From DATGFK01 sp040007395 (GTDB lineage Bacteria; Chloroflexota; Anaerolineae; Aggregatilineales; UBA2796), in contig JBDTVG010000042.1 in assembly GCA_040007395.1 (NCBI GenBank), forward strand, positions 1 to 58,692: a DNA stretch of 58,692 bases, written 5' to 3'. The notes under the pieces were generated by a model. It did not search any database. It worked only from the letters and a program-made list of their open reading frames with translations, and was not told where the DNA came from. The position numbers and the translations under genes are program-made. Positions 1 to 7,837 of the stretch are shown in pieces. Numbering within the stretch: the first letter of the stretch is position 1; each line of letters opens with the position of its first letter.

Positions 1-56
1 TGGTAAGCTCAATTTTCGGCTAGGATCCATGAACGTCAACTAGCAATCAGGGTAAT

Positions 57-527
57 TTATTGCGTTTCTGTCCATCTTTTGAGAACTTTGGTTTTGATCG
101 TCGAATCGAACCACAGGTCGATCTGGTAATGGTCATCACCGTCAAGGCCATCTTCGCTGAGGCTTGCTAACCCCCTATGATACATCCGCACTCGGTAAGT
201 TCCTGTTTGAAGTGGCAACATTAGGCTGTCGAAGCCACCACAACCGCAAATCTCCACTTGCCCAGAAGGAATATCAAGACTTGTCTCTGTGACATGATCC
301 CATTTATCCAGATCAATAGGTGGTTCTGCTTCTAGAATCGCAAGTTCTACAGGTACAGTCATGTTTCGAGCGGTAAACATGACAACTATGCCGTAATCAA
401 CCCATACTCTATCGGAAATGTGTTGGTCAGTATAAAGAAATTCTCGTTGAGTTGAACTCGTTTGCCGATCCTCTAGCCATAACTGGAAATAGTCGGCAAA
501 TATTTGCAACTTGTGGATCTTATCCAT
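57..527 (-). CDS. Small protein of unknown function, coupled to the STAND-TPR gene
   Basis: The product is 156 residues with no signal peptide or membrane segment, so it is probably cytosolic. The C-terminal half (TGTYRVRMYHRGL, then DGDDHYQIDLWF) has the look of a compact beta-sandwich and faintly recalls the ComJ nuclease-inhibitor family; that resemblance is weak and I do not assign a function. The ATG at 525-527 is preceded by a GAGG Shine-Dalgarno (535-538) that overlaps the stop codon of the upstream 1571-residue STAND-TPR gene. The two are therefore very likely co-transcribed and translationally coupled, which suggests a partner, substrate or inhibitor role for the small protein. Nothing recognisable is encoded between position 1 and 56. 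Confidence 0.6.
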   Translation of the reverse strand: MDKIHKLQIFADYFQLWLEDRQTSSTQREFLYTDQHISDRVWVDYGIVVMFTARNMTVPVELAILEAEPPIDLDKWDHVTETSLDIPSGQVEICGCGGFDSLMLPLQTGTYRVRMYHRGLASLSEDGLDGDDHYQIDLWFDSTIKTKVLKRWTETQ

Positions 528-536
528 AGTAGATCC

Positions 537-3500
537 TCACAATAAGGGGCCAGTTCCCTTTTTGTTGATCCGTGCCGCTTTTTGCTCGATCACCCAGACC
601 AATGCTGAGTCAGGTTTAGCATCTTGTTGGACAGTATCGAGCGCCACGCTATAGGTTTGCTGGGCGACGTTCAGATCGCTAGCATTTTCCGCCTCTTGAG
701 CTTGTAATAGCAGCGCGAATGCACGTACCACCACTTGTGGATCGTCAGGCGAAACTTCATCGCGACGTTGGGTCAACAGCACCATCAACTGATCAAGGTA
801 CTGATTGCTCTCTGTCGCTCGCCCCAATGCCGCACTGGTTTGTGCCTGCAACGCCCGTACAAACACCAACTGCTTGAGATCCGGGTTCGCCATCCGGTTG
901 AGTAGAGTCCACGATTGATCGGCAGCATTCAACGTTTGGATATGGCGTGCGATGTCCGCTTCGGTGGTCTGGAGCGAATGGCTAACCCGATCTCTCAGCG
1001 GCGATTCGGCTGGTTTCGGTGTGACAAAACGCGACGAGGTGGAACGCGGAGCCGCTTGCAGAACTTTCATCACCTGTTTATACAGCTTTGCCGCCGCTTC
1101 CAACCGTCCTTGAGCGCGGTACACATCCGCCAAAGCCTCGGTCATGGTGTTGACCTTTTCCTCATCAGGCGAAGGCTGGTTTGCTTCCGTACCTAGCGCT
1201 TCTTCATAGGCTTTGGCGGCGGGGCTATAACGGGTTTGCAGCGCGTACAGCCGCCCCAATTCACGCAGAGTCCCGACATAGCCTTCTGGTGTGTAGCGCT
1301 TATCCTGATAGACCAGCGCTTCGTGGTGGCGGCGGGTAGCGAGTTCGAGTTCGCCACGTAGTTCATGCACCTGCGCTAAACCCTGTAAGGTGCTGACAAT
1401 CCGTCCACCGTCTTGCTGCGGTAATGCCTTTTCGAGTTCCAATGCCGCTTCCAATTGAGTCAATGCCTCGAACGCCTGCCCGAAGCCCAGATAGATCTCA
1501 CCGAGGGCGCGTTGTGTAGCTGCCAATTCTACCGGATGAGTAGCACGATCTAGCCCCTCGATTGCACGGCGGTAGGCTTCAATCGCCTGTGGCAACTGAT
1601 TCTGTGCCCGATAAACATCGCCAAGTGCTCGAAGGGTCAAGCCCGTTTGCTCGTCCTGAACCGCCGCTGCCAACGCCGCCTCAAAATGTGAACTGGCCTC
1701 GGTGTTCATATTCAACTGTGCATAGAGCGTACCGAGTCCGCGTTGCAGTGCTGCCCGTTCGACTGCATCGCCACCTTCGAGCGCCAACGCTGAACGGTAA
1801 GCATCAATGGCGGCTTGCGTTAGCCCGATGTGGATGAAGATCTCGGCTTGCTGAGTCAGAATGGTGCGGCGCTGCACAGTATTGAGTACATCGAATTGCA
1901 ACGCATCATGATAGGCTTCCAGCGCGTCCTTATAGGCTTCCAACTCAACGTTGCTCTGTGCCAATGCAGTCAGCGTTGCCACATAGCGTTCTGGTTCGCG
2001 CCGCGCGTCAAGTTGCGACAACGCCTGTTTGTAGGTAGCGGCGGCACGTTTGTACTGTCCCAGCGTATAGTGGGCGGTTGCCATATCGTACAGCACCGAC
2101 GATAACAGCACACTGTCTTGAGTGGGCATCCCCTTGATGATGCCTAACGCCTGTTCAAAGGTATCGATGGCATCTCCGAAGCGGCGCAAACGTAACCGAG
2201 CATAAGCCAGACTTACCCACGTATCAATGTATAGGGCAGGCGCGAGATCACGATTCAGCAGTTCCAACGCCTGTACATAGCGTTCGGCAGCATACGACTC
2301 TTTGCCTGCTGTGCGGTAAAGATCGCCAGTTTCGCGGGCGATCAACCCGCGTGTGTGCCGATCCGATTCTGCGTCGCGTGCCGCGTCGAAGTGCTGGATC
2401 GCCTCATCGAGTCGGCCTAATTTTGCGGCTGCCCGTGCTGCGCTCAGGTGCGCTAATCGCAATGTGATCGGGACATCGGTTTCGTCGTTGGCATTCTCGA
2501 TGCTGGCTAACAGTGGCTTTAATGTCGAATAGGCATCGCCCCACTGTTCCAACCGCAGATAGACATTACCCAGATCGCGACGGGCAGCCCCAGCAATCCA
2601 TGTATCTGAGGCGTTAGCCTCAACGGTTTGCAGCATCTCCTCGGCAGTTGTAACAGGTACTACCGTTTCTGCGGTGATGCTTTCTGGCAAACTGCGGAGA
2701 TACAATCCTAATGCAAGCGCCTGCACCCCCCAGAAAGGATGCGCTAATCCCTCGTTTACCCGCTGGGCTAGTCGTGCTAGCCACGTATCCCATAGTTGCA
2801 CCGCCCGTTGGTCGCGCCCGGCTTCGCGCAATGCCTGAGTTTGCAAAGCCATTATGTATCCAGCAAGCTGCAAATCAACATCATTGCGCCGTGTCAGCAA
2901 CTCGACGGCTTGCTGGCCTGCTTCCAGTGCGTCGGCAGATCGGCCTACCTGAACCAATAGTTCACACAACGCCAACCGCGTCAACATTACGCTGCGATAG
3001 TTGCGGGTGGGATCTTTGTGAGTGAGCGCCCGGCGATAGTTGGCAATAGCCCGATCAAACTCGCCACGTTCACGCTGAATATCGGCTAGATTATGTAATA
3101 CCACGCCAATTGTATTTTCGTCGCGATGGGGAATGGCGTTGCGGGCTTTAAGCTCTGCCTCAAACGCCACTACAGCGCGATCCAGATCGCCGCGTGACCA
3201 CATAACATGGCCTAGCACACACTGAATCATCGCGTCGGAGAGTGGATCGGGACGTTCGCCAGTGATCTCCCGTGCATGACGCGCTGCAATTTCGGCTTCA
3301 TCCCACCTGCCAAGCATCAAATTAAAGTGGGCAGCCAGTGCCTGACTCGCCTTTTGGCGAGCGAAAATCGGGCGGGGCAGAGTGGCTTCATACCAGACTC
3401 CTTCGGCACTGACAATCAACGCTGCATCGTGGACTTCGCCCATTGCTGCTAGCGCCCGTCCGAACGCCCGTGAGAATGCTGCACGCTGTGGCGGTGGCAC

Positions 3501-5252
3501 ATCAAGGCGAATGCGTGTGTAAATATCCAACGCTTTCGCGATATCGCCTTGCAGGTGAGCCATCAATGCACGCAGCCATTGCGCCTCGAAAGCAGCATTC
3601 CCGTTAAGGAGATCGTTGGCTTCGGGGTAGCGTCCAGCGAGGATATACGTCTCAGCCAGCCCATACACTGCCGATTCATCGGTTTGCAGCCAGCGCTCAT
3701 AGACCTTGATGGCTTGAGGCCATTCTTCACGGGCGCGGTAGACTGCTGCCAGATCTTCGGGCGACGAATCATCACCAAGCACCGCTAACGCTGCATCCAA
3801 GCGTCCAGCACGGCGATAGGCACGGCTCAACGCCAGCCGAATGATCTCCAGCGATTCCTCATCCTTCAAAATGTGCAAGCGTTCGGCGGCGCGTTCCAAG
3901 TGGCGAATCGCGGCGGTGTCGTCACCCTGCAAGTAGGCGAGTCGCCCTAATGCCGTCAATGTTTCTGCCACCGCGTGATCAGTGTCACCTGCCAGTCGCA
4001 AGGTTAGTGCTTCATTCAAGGCCGCTTCGGCTTCGGTGTTGCTGCCTGATTCCATTAGCGCTAGCCCTTGAGCGTGCAGCGCTGCGCCTTGCGTTGATCC
4101 TTCGCCCTCAGTGCGGGCAACAAAGCGTTTGGCAGGACGGACAATAGCTGGAAATCCTGCGGCGGCGGGCGGAATAGCTCTATGCCAATTACCCACCACA
4201 CGCACGGCGCTCTCCGTGCGTTCGATAAAGCCACGCCGTTCAAGGAAAGTTAGCGCCCGCTGCCCAACGATGGGTTTTTCATACTGAGCCACCACCGACT
4301 CGATGGCAATCCAATCTTTGGGCGAAGCCGCAAAGGCGCTGCACAACGCCCGATAATCTTCGGGCAGCGCTTCGAACGAGGCCGAATACAACACCGCGAG
4401 TCGATCTGGCCCGCCGCTGACCAGAAGATCGTTTACCGCTTGTGGTGGTAAGCCATCCTCTGACATGAGCGTTGCCATCAATCCCAGCGCACGCGGGCGG
4501 TAATCGACCAAGGCGGCGAGGGGTCGGGCGGCGGCCTCCGATTGCCCCGATAGACGGACTAGCAGTTCTGTGCCAAACTCAGCATTCAAGCCGCCTAGGA
4601 CAATGCGAGTCGCCTGCCCTGTCCATTCGCGAGTGCCGATAGCAACGGTTGACGAGAAGGCCAACGCACGCGGAATTTCTTCCAACGAAACAACATCAAC
4701 TAGTAACAGTACGCCGTTGGGAATCAGGAATTCACGAGCCAAACGGGGTTGATCTTTGAAATCGGCACGCAGCACACTCGGCGCGTTGAGCGCCAAGCCA
4801 AGCGCCGCACCAGCTTCTTCCAGATCGTCGAGCCACCACACCCGCTTGAAGGCTTTGCGGATGCGGGTGTCGGCGGCAATCTGTCGCAGCAGCGCGGTTT
4901 TGCCCGTGCCGCTTTCGCCGACCAGCACCGCTGGACGACCCGATAGCAGCGAGAGTACCGCCTGATCGAGTTCGGTCTTGCGTCCCACAAATCCGGCAAT
5001 CGGCGGCGGCGGAACCATTGCCCGCACGGTAGCTTCCATCAGGCTGGCTTCCGGGCGCGGGTAGACTTTAGTCGGCAGCAGCGGCAAATCAGGGTCGCGA
5101 GGCGGCTCCGGGCGCTCGAAACGCAGCACCGACTCGCTGACAATGGCGGTGTCTTGACGCAACGGCACCGGCAGCAGCGTTAAGGAATGGGCTAGAAACT
5201 CGGCAGCTAAACGTTCGTCCAGATGTGGCACGAATTGAGGCAAACGGATCAT
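537..5252 (-). CDS. STAND-type NTPase with a very long TPR array
   Basis: This 1571-residue protein has an N-terminal region of about 85 residues without a recognised domain. A STAND/NB-ARC-like NTPase module follows, opened by FVGRKTEL (residues 88-95), with Walker A GESGTGKT (112-119), Walker B VLLLVDV (181-187) and a GTREW motif (206-210) where such proteins carry the sensor arginine. A winged-helix-like stretch lies near 290-355. From about residue 390 to the C-terminus the sequence is a run of 34-residue TPR-type units (for example LGRLYALQTRYSPAAKAYEEA), more than 25 by eye. There are no membrane segments. The family includes transcriptional regulators, signalling hubs and antiviral sensors. 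Here no DNA-binding (SARP or LuxR) domain or effector domain is seen, so the output must come from the unrecognised N-terminus, or from the coupled small gene downstream. Architecture is certain; function is open. Confidence 0.85.
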   Translation of the reverse strand: MIRLPQFVPHLDERLAAEFLAHSLTLLPVPLRQDTAIVSESVLRFERPEPPRDPDLPLLPTKVYPRPEASLMEATVRAMVPPPPIAGFVGRKTELDQAVLSLLSGRPAVLVGESGTGKTALLRQIAADTRIRKAFKRVWWLDDLEEAGAALGLALNAPSVLRADFKDQPRLAREFLIPNGVLLLVDVVSLEEIPRALAFSSTVAIGTREWTGQATRIVLGGLNAEFGTELLVRLSGQSEAAARPLAALVDYRPRALGLMATLMSEDGLPPQAVNDLLVSGGPDRLAVLYSASFEALPEDYRALCSAFAASPKDWIAIESVVAQYEKPIVGQRALTFLERRGFIERTESAVRVVGNWHRAIPPAAAGFPAIVRPAKRFVARTEGEGSTQGAALHAQGLALMESGSNTEAEAALNEALTLRLAGDTDHAVAETLTALGRLAYLQGDDTAAIRHLERAAERLHILKDEESLEIIRLALSRAYRRAGRLDAALAVLGDDSSPEDLAAVYRAREEWPQAIKVYERWLQTDESAVYGLAETYILAGRYPEANDLLNGNAAFEAQWLRALMAHLQGDIAKALDIYTRIRLDVPPPQRAAFSRAFGRALAAMGEVHDAALIVSAEGVWYEATLPRPIFARQKASQALAAHFNLMLGRWDEAEIAARHAREITGERPDPLSDAMIQCVLGHVMWSRGDLDRAVVAFEAELKARNAIPHRDENTIGVVLHNLADIQRERGEFDRAIANYRRALTHKDPTRNYRSVMLTRLALCELLVQVGRSADALEAGQQAVELLTRRNDVDLQLAGYIMALQTQALREAGRDQRAVQLWDTWLARLAQRVNEGLAHPFWGVQALALGLYLRSLPESITAETVVPVTTAEEMLQTVEANASDTWIAGAARRDLGNVYLRLEQWGDAYSTLKPLLASIENANDETDVPITLRLAHLSAARAAAKLGRLDEAIQHFDAARDAESDRHTRGLIARETGDLYRTAGKESYAAERYVQALELLNRDLAPALYIDTWVSLAYARLRLRRFGDAIDTFEQALGIIKGMPTQDSVLLSSVLYDMATAHYTLGQYKRAAATYKQALSQLDARREPERYVATLTALAQSNVELEAYKDALEAYHDALQFDVLNTVQRRTILTQQAEIFIHIGLTQAAIDAYRSALALEGGDAVERAALQRGLGTLYAQLNMNTEASSHFEAALAAAVQDEQTGLTLRALGDVYRAQNQLPQAIEAYRRAIEGLDRATHPVELAATQRALGEIYLGFGQAFEALTQLEAALELEKALPQQDGGRIVSTLQGLAQVHELRGELELATRRHHEALVYQDKRYTPEGYVGTLRELGRLYALQTRYSPAAKAYEEALGTEANQPSPDEEKVNTMTEALADVYRAQGRLEAAAKLYKQVMKVLQAAPRSTSSRFVTPKPAESPLRDRVSHSLQTTEADIARHIQTLNAADQSWTLLNRMANPDLKQLVFVRALQAQTSAALGRATESNQYLDQLMVLLTQRRDEVSPDDPQVVVRAFALLLQAQEAENASDLNVAQQTYSVALDTVQQDAKPDSALVWVIEQKAARINKKGTGPLL

Positions 5253-5345
5253 AGACCGCTTTCAATTAGTCAGAGAACTTTTAGTGCCTGATTCTAGTGC
5301 CCGTAGTGCTATCCGGCAAGTATCTGCGGGGAAACGAAAAGCGAT

Positions 5346-6215
5346 TCATTTACTAGATTGGGGCTTAGGCTCACTTTGCTCATATTTTTCAATTAGTCTT
5401 ACGGAAGCGTGAATGGTAGCCAAGTAATAATTGAATTTCCAGCTATACCAAATTGCTTTGTCATAATCGGTTTGCTGAGAGTCGTTGTGATGGCGTATTC
5501 CGAAGTTATTCGCTATCTTGAAAAGATCGCTTTCGTCGCTTTTAGTAATCACCAATTTCAATTTAGGGCGTAAGAATTCAAGTACATCAGCCAAATCCCT
5601 AATTGCATCTCTTCTATCTTCGATTGAAGAGCGATGTCGTCTAAACTTTAAGCTAGCATTGTTTACTCGTGCTTCCACGTTATCCGGTTCGTAAACGGGT
5701 AAATTGGCTTGAAATAACTTCTCTAATCCCGTTTCCGGCAACGCAAGGATTTCACCCTGAACTGAGAGTTCATATCCTTCTTTATAATCTCGGAGAATTT
5801 GATCGATTTCGGTCAGAAATTCTTGGCGACCCAATTCTTTATCAAATGTATGGTAATGCCAACCACAGCCATTCCAATCGTGATACGTACCATCTATTGG
5901 TTTTGAAATATAGTCATAGAGGAATTCAATAATATCAAATATATCGTCCTCAGAATAATCTAAACATTTATCTTCGATAGGCCACAAGTTTGGCTTTCGC
6001 AGTTTTCGAAATAATTGCGCTTCTATATCTGACCCTAATGTGCCAGATACCTTTCCATTGTCAGTGCAATAATAGCCAAACGCCTGTTGAAAATAGTCTT
6101 TTGATAAAAAGCCGTCATACAAATCTCGGAATAATCTCAGGAACATTGGAAGATCTAGCTGAGATGCTGCGGGGTTCTTTCCAGTACGAGTAGAATAATA
6201 TCGTTTTTCAGTCAT
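5346..6215 (-). CDS. Unknown protein resembling an abortive-infection-associated family
   Basis: The 289-residue soluble protein begins YYSTRTGKNP and has a conserved-looking C-terminal block with DRRDAIRDLADVLE, ESDLFKIANNFGIRHHN and YYLATIHASVRLIEK. I recognise this overall layout from widely scattered uncharacterised bacterial proteins, some near defence genes. The C-terminal block resembles the helical tail of Abi-type proteins, but I cannot name a catalytic residue. Its DNA is clearly more AT-rich than the STAND gene downstream and the sugar operon upstream, which fits recent acquisition. It starts at ATG 6213-6215 and lies 93 bp upstream of the STAND-TPR gene on the same strand, so it could share a transcript with it. 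Confidence 0.6.
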   Translation of the reverse strand: MTEKRYYSTRTGKNPAASQLDLPMFLRLFRDLYDGFLSKDYFQQAFGYYCTDNGKVSGTLGSDIEAQLFRKLRKPNLWPIEDKCLDYSEDDIFDIIEFLYDYISKPIDGTYHDWNGCGWHYHTFDKELGRQEFLTEIDQILRDYKEGYELSVQGEILALPETGLEKLFQANLPVYEPDNVEARVNNASLKFRRHRSSIEDRRDAIRDLADVLEFLRPKLKLVITKSDESDLFKIANNFGIRHHNDSQQTDYDKAIWYSWKFNYYLATIHASVRLIEKYEQSEPKPQSSK

Positions 6216-6246
6216 TCTAATCTGTTTTGAGCCTCACCAATCTATC

Positions 6247-6438
6247 TTAATCCTCAATTGCATGTAACTCGCGTTGAATATCAGGATCGGCTGCCATTGA
6301 CTCAAGCTGATTTTCAATTTCCTGATGTGTCGTTTGTTCTCGAATATGATGCGCAAGACGCTCTAACAGCCACGCTTGCTCAGAGAGAGTCAAGTTTTTA
6401 ATATCACTTTCCAAACGTTCTAGGGTGGATGAATTCAT
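6247..6438 (-). CDS. Short antitoxin-like protein, toxin partner absent
   Basis: The product is 63 residues, mainly helical: LERLESDIKNLTLSEQAWLL near the N-terminus and AADPDIQRELHAIED at the end. The pattern (a helix for dimerisation or folding, then MAxDPDIQRELxxIE) matches a small antitoxin family common in Chloroflexota and cyanobacteria that normally precedes a MazF/PemK- or RelE-like toxin. Such proteins usually continue a few residues past IEDE; here a TAA stop follows ED directly. No toxin reading frame follows. The next gene is the unrelated 289-residue protein 31 bp downstream, which could either be a non-canonical partner or simply have inserted after loss of the toxin. Confidence 0.5.
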   Translation of the reverse strand: MNSSTLERLESDIKNLTLSEQAWLLERLAHHIREQTTHQEIENQLESMAADPDIQRELHAIED

Positions 6439-6561
6439 GACTGAGTTCCCATCTGTATTAATTCTACAAGTGGAATTTTTACGTTGATTAACGATTTGAC
6501 ATATGACTAAGGATTATACTGCTTTTCGCCCCTACTTGGCAGATTAAACAACTTGCTTGAC

Positions 6562-6608
6562 TTCCCACAAAATGTTAATAGACTTATAGTACGTCAACGT
6601 TGACGTAC
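6562..6608 (+). promoter_or_regulatory. lacI-type promoter with perfect 20-bp LacI-family operator
   Basis: GTACGTCAACGTTGACGTAC at 6589-6608 is a perfect 20-bp palindrome with the central AACGTT step typical of LacI-family operators. It begins at the end of a possible -10 (TATAGT, 6585-6590, weak -35 TTCCCA 6562-6567, spacer 17), so it would cover the transcription start and block initiation. It lies 17 bp before the repressor's ATG, which points to autoregulation. I did not find a second full copy elsewhere in the window, including before the solute-binding protein gene. Confidence 0.8.
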
Positions 6609-6624
6609 AGAGGACATTAGTTCT

Positions 6625-7641
6625 ATGCAGCGAAAATCACGCGCCACCATTACTGATGTTGCCCATCTTGCTCAAGTTTCGCCCAAGAGTATTTCGCGGG
6701 TAATCAATGGCGAACCGGGCGTTTCTGAGGAAACTCGCCAACGAATCCTGAAAGCGATCTCCGAGCTTGGCTATGTAGCCAACACGGCAGCCCGCCGACT
6801 GCGCGGTGTCTCCAAAGTGATCGGGTTGGTCGTCTCCGGCTTTGAAGATTACGCAGGGCAAGTTGTGCGGGGGATGTCGCAAGCCGCCCAGCATTTCGGC
6901 TACAACCTTGTCCTGTACGTGCAGCACTCTGGAGAACAAGATCCCGCGACGTATCAGGAACTTATCGGCAGCGGCCTCATCAGCGGCATGTTGATGGTCA
7001 TCCCCTATGATTACGAAATACTCCTTGCTTTATGTGAAGAATATGAAATCCCTTATGTCTTATTGGATTATGAGGGCAGTGTGCCTGATGAAAATGTCCC
7101 AACCGTCACCGTAACGAATCGCAAGGGAACCCTTGAAGCGGTGCGCTATCTGCTAGCACTGGGGCACCGGAAGATCGGTTTTATCACTGCACAGATGAGC
7201 ATAGCCAGTGCCGTCGAACGCTTACAAGGCTATCGGGATGCGCTGAGTGAAGTAGGTATTGACTACGATCCATTGCTGGTTGTAGAGGGCGATTTTTCGC
7301 AAACCGCTGGCTTCGAACAAACCCGTGTACTCATGAAACGCCATCCCAACATGACTGCCGTTGTCGCCTCAGATGATCTCATGGCGCTTGGCGCGATGGA
7401 CGCGATCAAGGATGCAGGGCTACGAGTTGGCGAAGATATTTCGGTCATCGGTTTTGACGACATCCCCATGGCAGCAACGATGCATCCGCCATTAACAACA
7501 GTTCGGCAGCCCATGCTAGAAATGGGGAAAGCCGCCGTCAAAATGCTGGTAGACCAGCTTGAAGGCCACAGCTTAATGAGCAATCAGCAGGAATTTGCCA
7601 CCGAACTGGTGATCCGTCAGTCTGTTGGCAAGATACCTTAG
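6625..7641 (+). CDS. LacI-family transcriptional repressor of the sugar operon
   Basis: The 338-residue product is full length for the family. The N-terminal helix-turn-helix is clear (TITDVAHLAQVSPKSISRVI, residues 8-27), followed by the hinge helix ending at AARRLRG. The rest is a periplasmic-binding-protein-like sugar sensor, with SDDLMALGAMDA and VIGFDDIPMA as the usual late motifs. The ATG at 6625 follows an AGAGGA ribosome site. The gene heads a co-directional run encoding a sugar ABC importer, a GH4 glycosidase and a sugar kinase, so it probably senses the imported sugar or its phosphorylated form and represses the set through the operator at 6589-6608. Confidence 0.93.
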   Translation: MQRKSRATITDVAHLAQVSPKSISRVINGEPGVSEETRQRILKAISELGYVANTAARRLRGVSKVIGLVVSGFEDYAGQVVRGMSQAAQHFGYNLVLYVQHSGEQDPATYQELIGSGLISGMLMVIPYDYEILLALCEEYEIPYVLLDYEGSVPDENVPTVTVTNRKGTLEAVRYLLALGHRKIGFITAQMSIASAVERLQGYRDALSEVGIDYDPLLVVEGDFSQTAGFEQTRVLMKRHPNMTAVVASDDLMALGAMDAIKDAGLRVGEDISVIGFDDIPMAATMHPPLTTVRQPMLEMGKAAVKMLVDQLEGHSLMSNQQEFATELVIRQSVGKIP

Positions 7642-7675
7642 GGCTGTTGCAAAGTCAGGAATATCCATGAGTTCA

Positions 7676-7772
7676 CCTCACTCCCTACCCCCTCTCCGCG
7701 AACGGAGAGGGGAAGTCCGGCGAATTTTAAGTCCCTCTCCATGAGGGTGTGGGATTTAGGGTGAGGGCAAAA
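7676..7772. repeat. GC-rich intergenic inverted-repeat element
   Basis: Imperfect outer arms (CCTCACTCCCTACCCC at the left, GGGATTTAGGGTGAGG at the right) enclose a perfect 10-bp hairpin, CCCCTCTCCG (7689-7698) / CGGAGAGGGG (7703-7712), and a further CCCTCTCC/GGG stretch. Related elements occur at 49480-49583 and in 52738-52905, always between genes. It looks like a dispersed non-autonomous palindromic repeat. It sits between the repressor and the transporter genes, so it may also attenuate or separate their transcription. Confidence 0.7.
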
Positions 7773-7787
7773 ATAGGTCGTTCAAGC

Positions 7788-7811
7788 AAAGACTGAGAAG
7801 CATCAGTCTTT
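7788..7811 (+). promoter_or_regulatory. Hairpin or operator just upstream of the solute-binding protein gene
   Basis: AAAGACTGA (7788-7796), a 6-nt loop, and TCAGTCTTT (7803-7811) form a perfect 9-bp inverted repeat. It ends 14 nt before the strong Shine-Dalgarno AAGGAGGA (7826-7833). It could be an mRNA 5' stem that stabilises the transporter message or a second regulator's site; it does not resemble the LacI operator at 6589-6608. Confidence 0.5.
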
Positions 7812-7837
7812 GTCAGGCACATTTTAAGGAGGACTCG

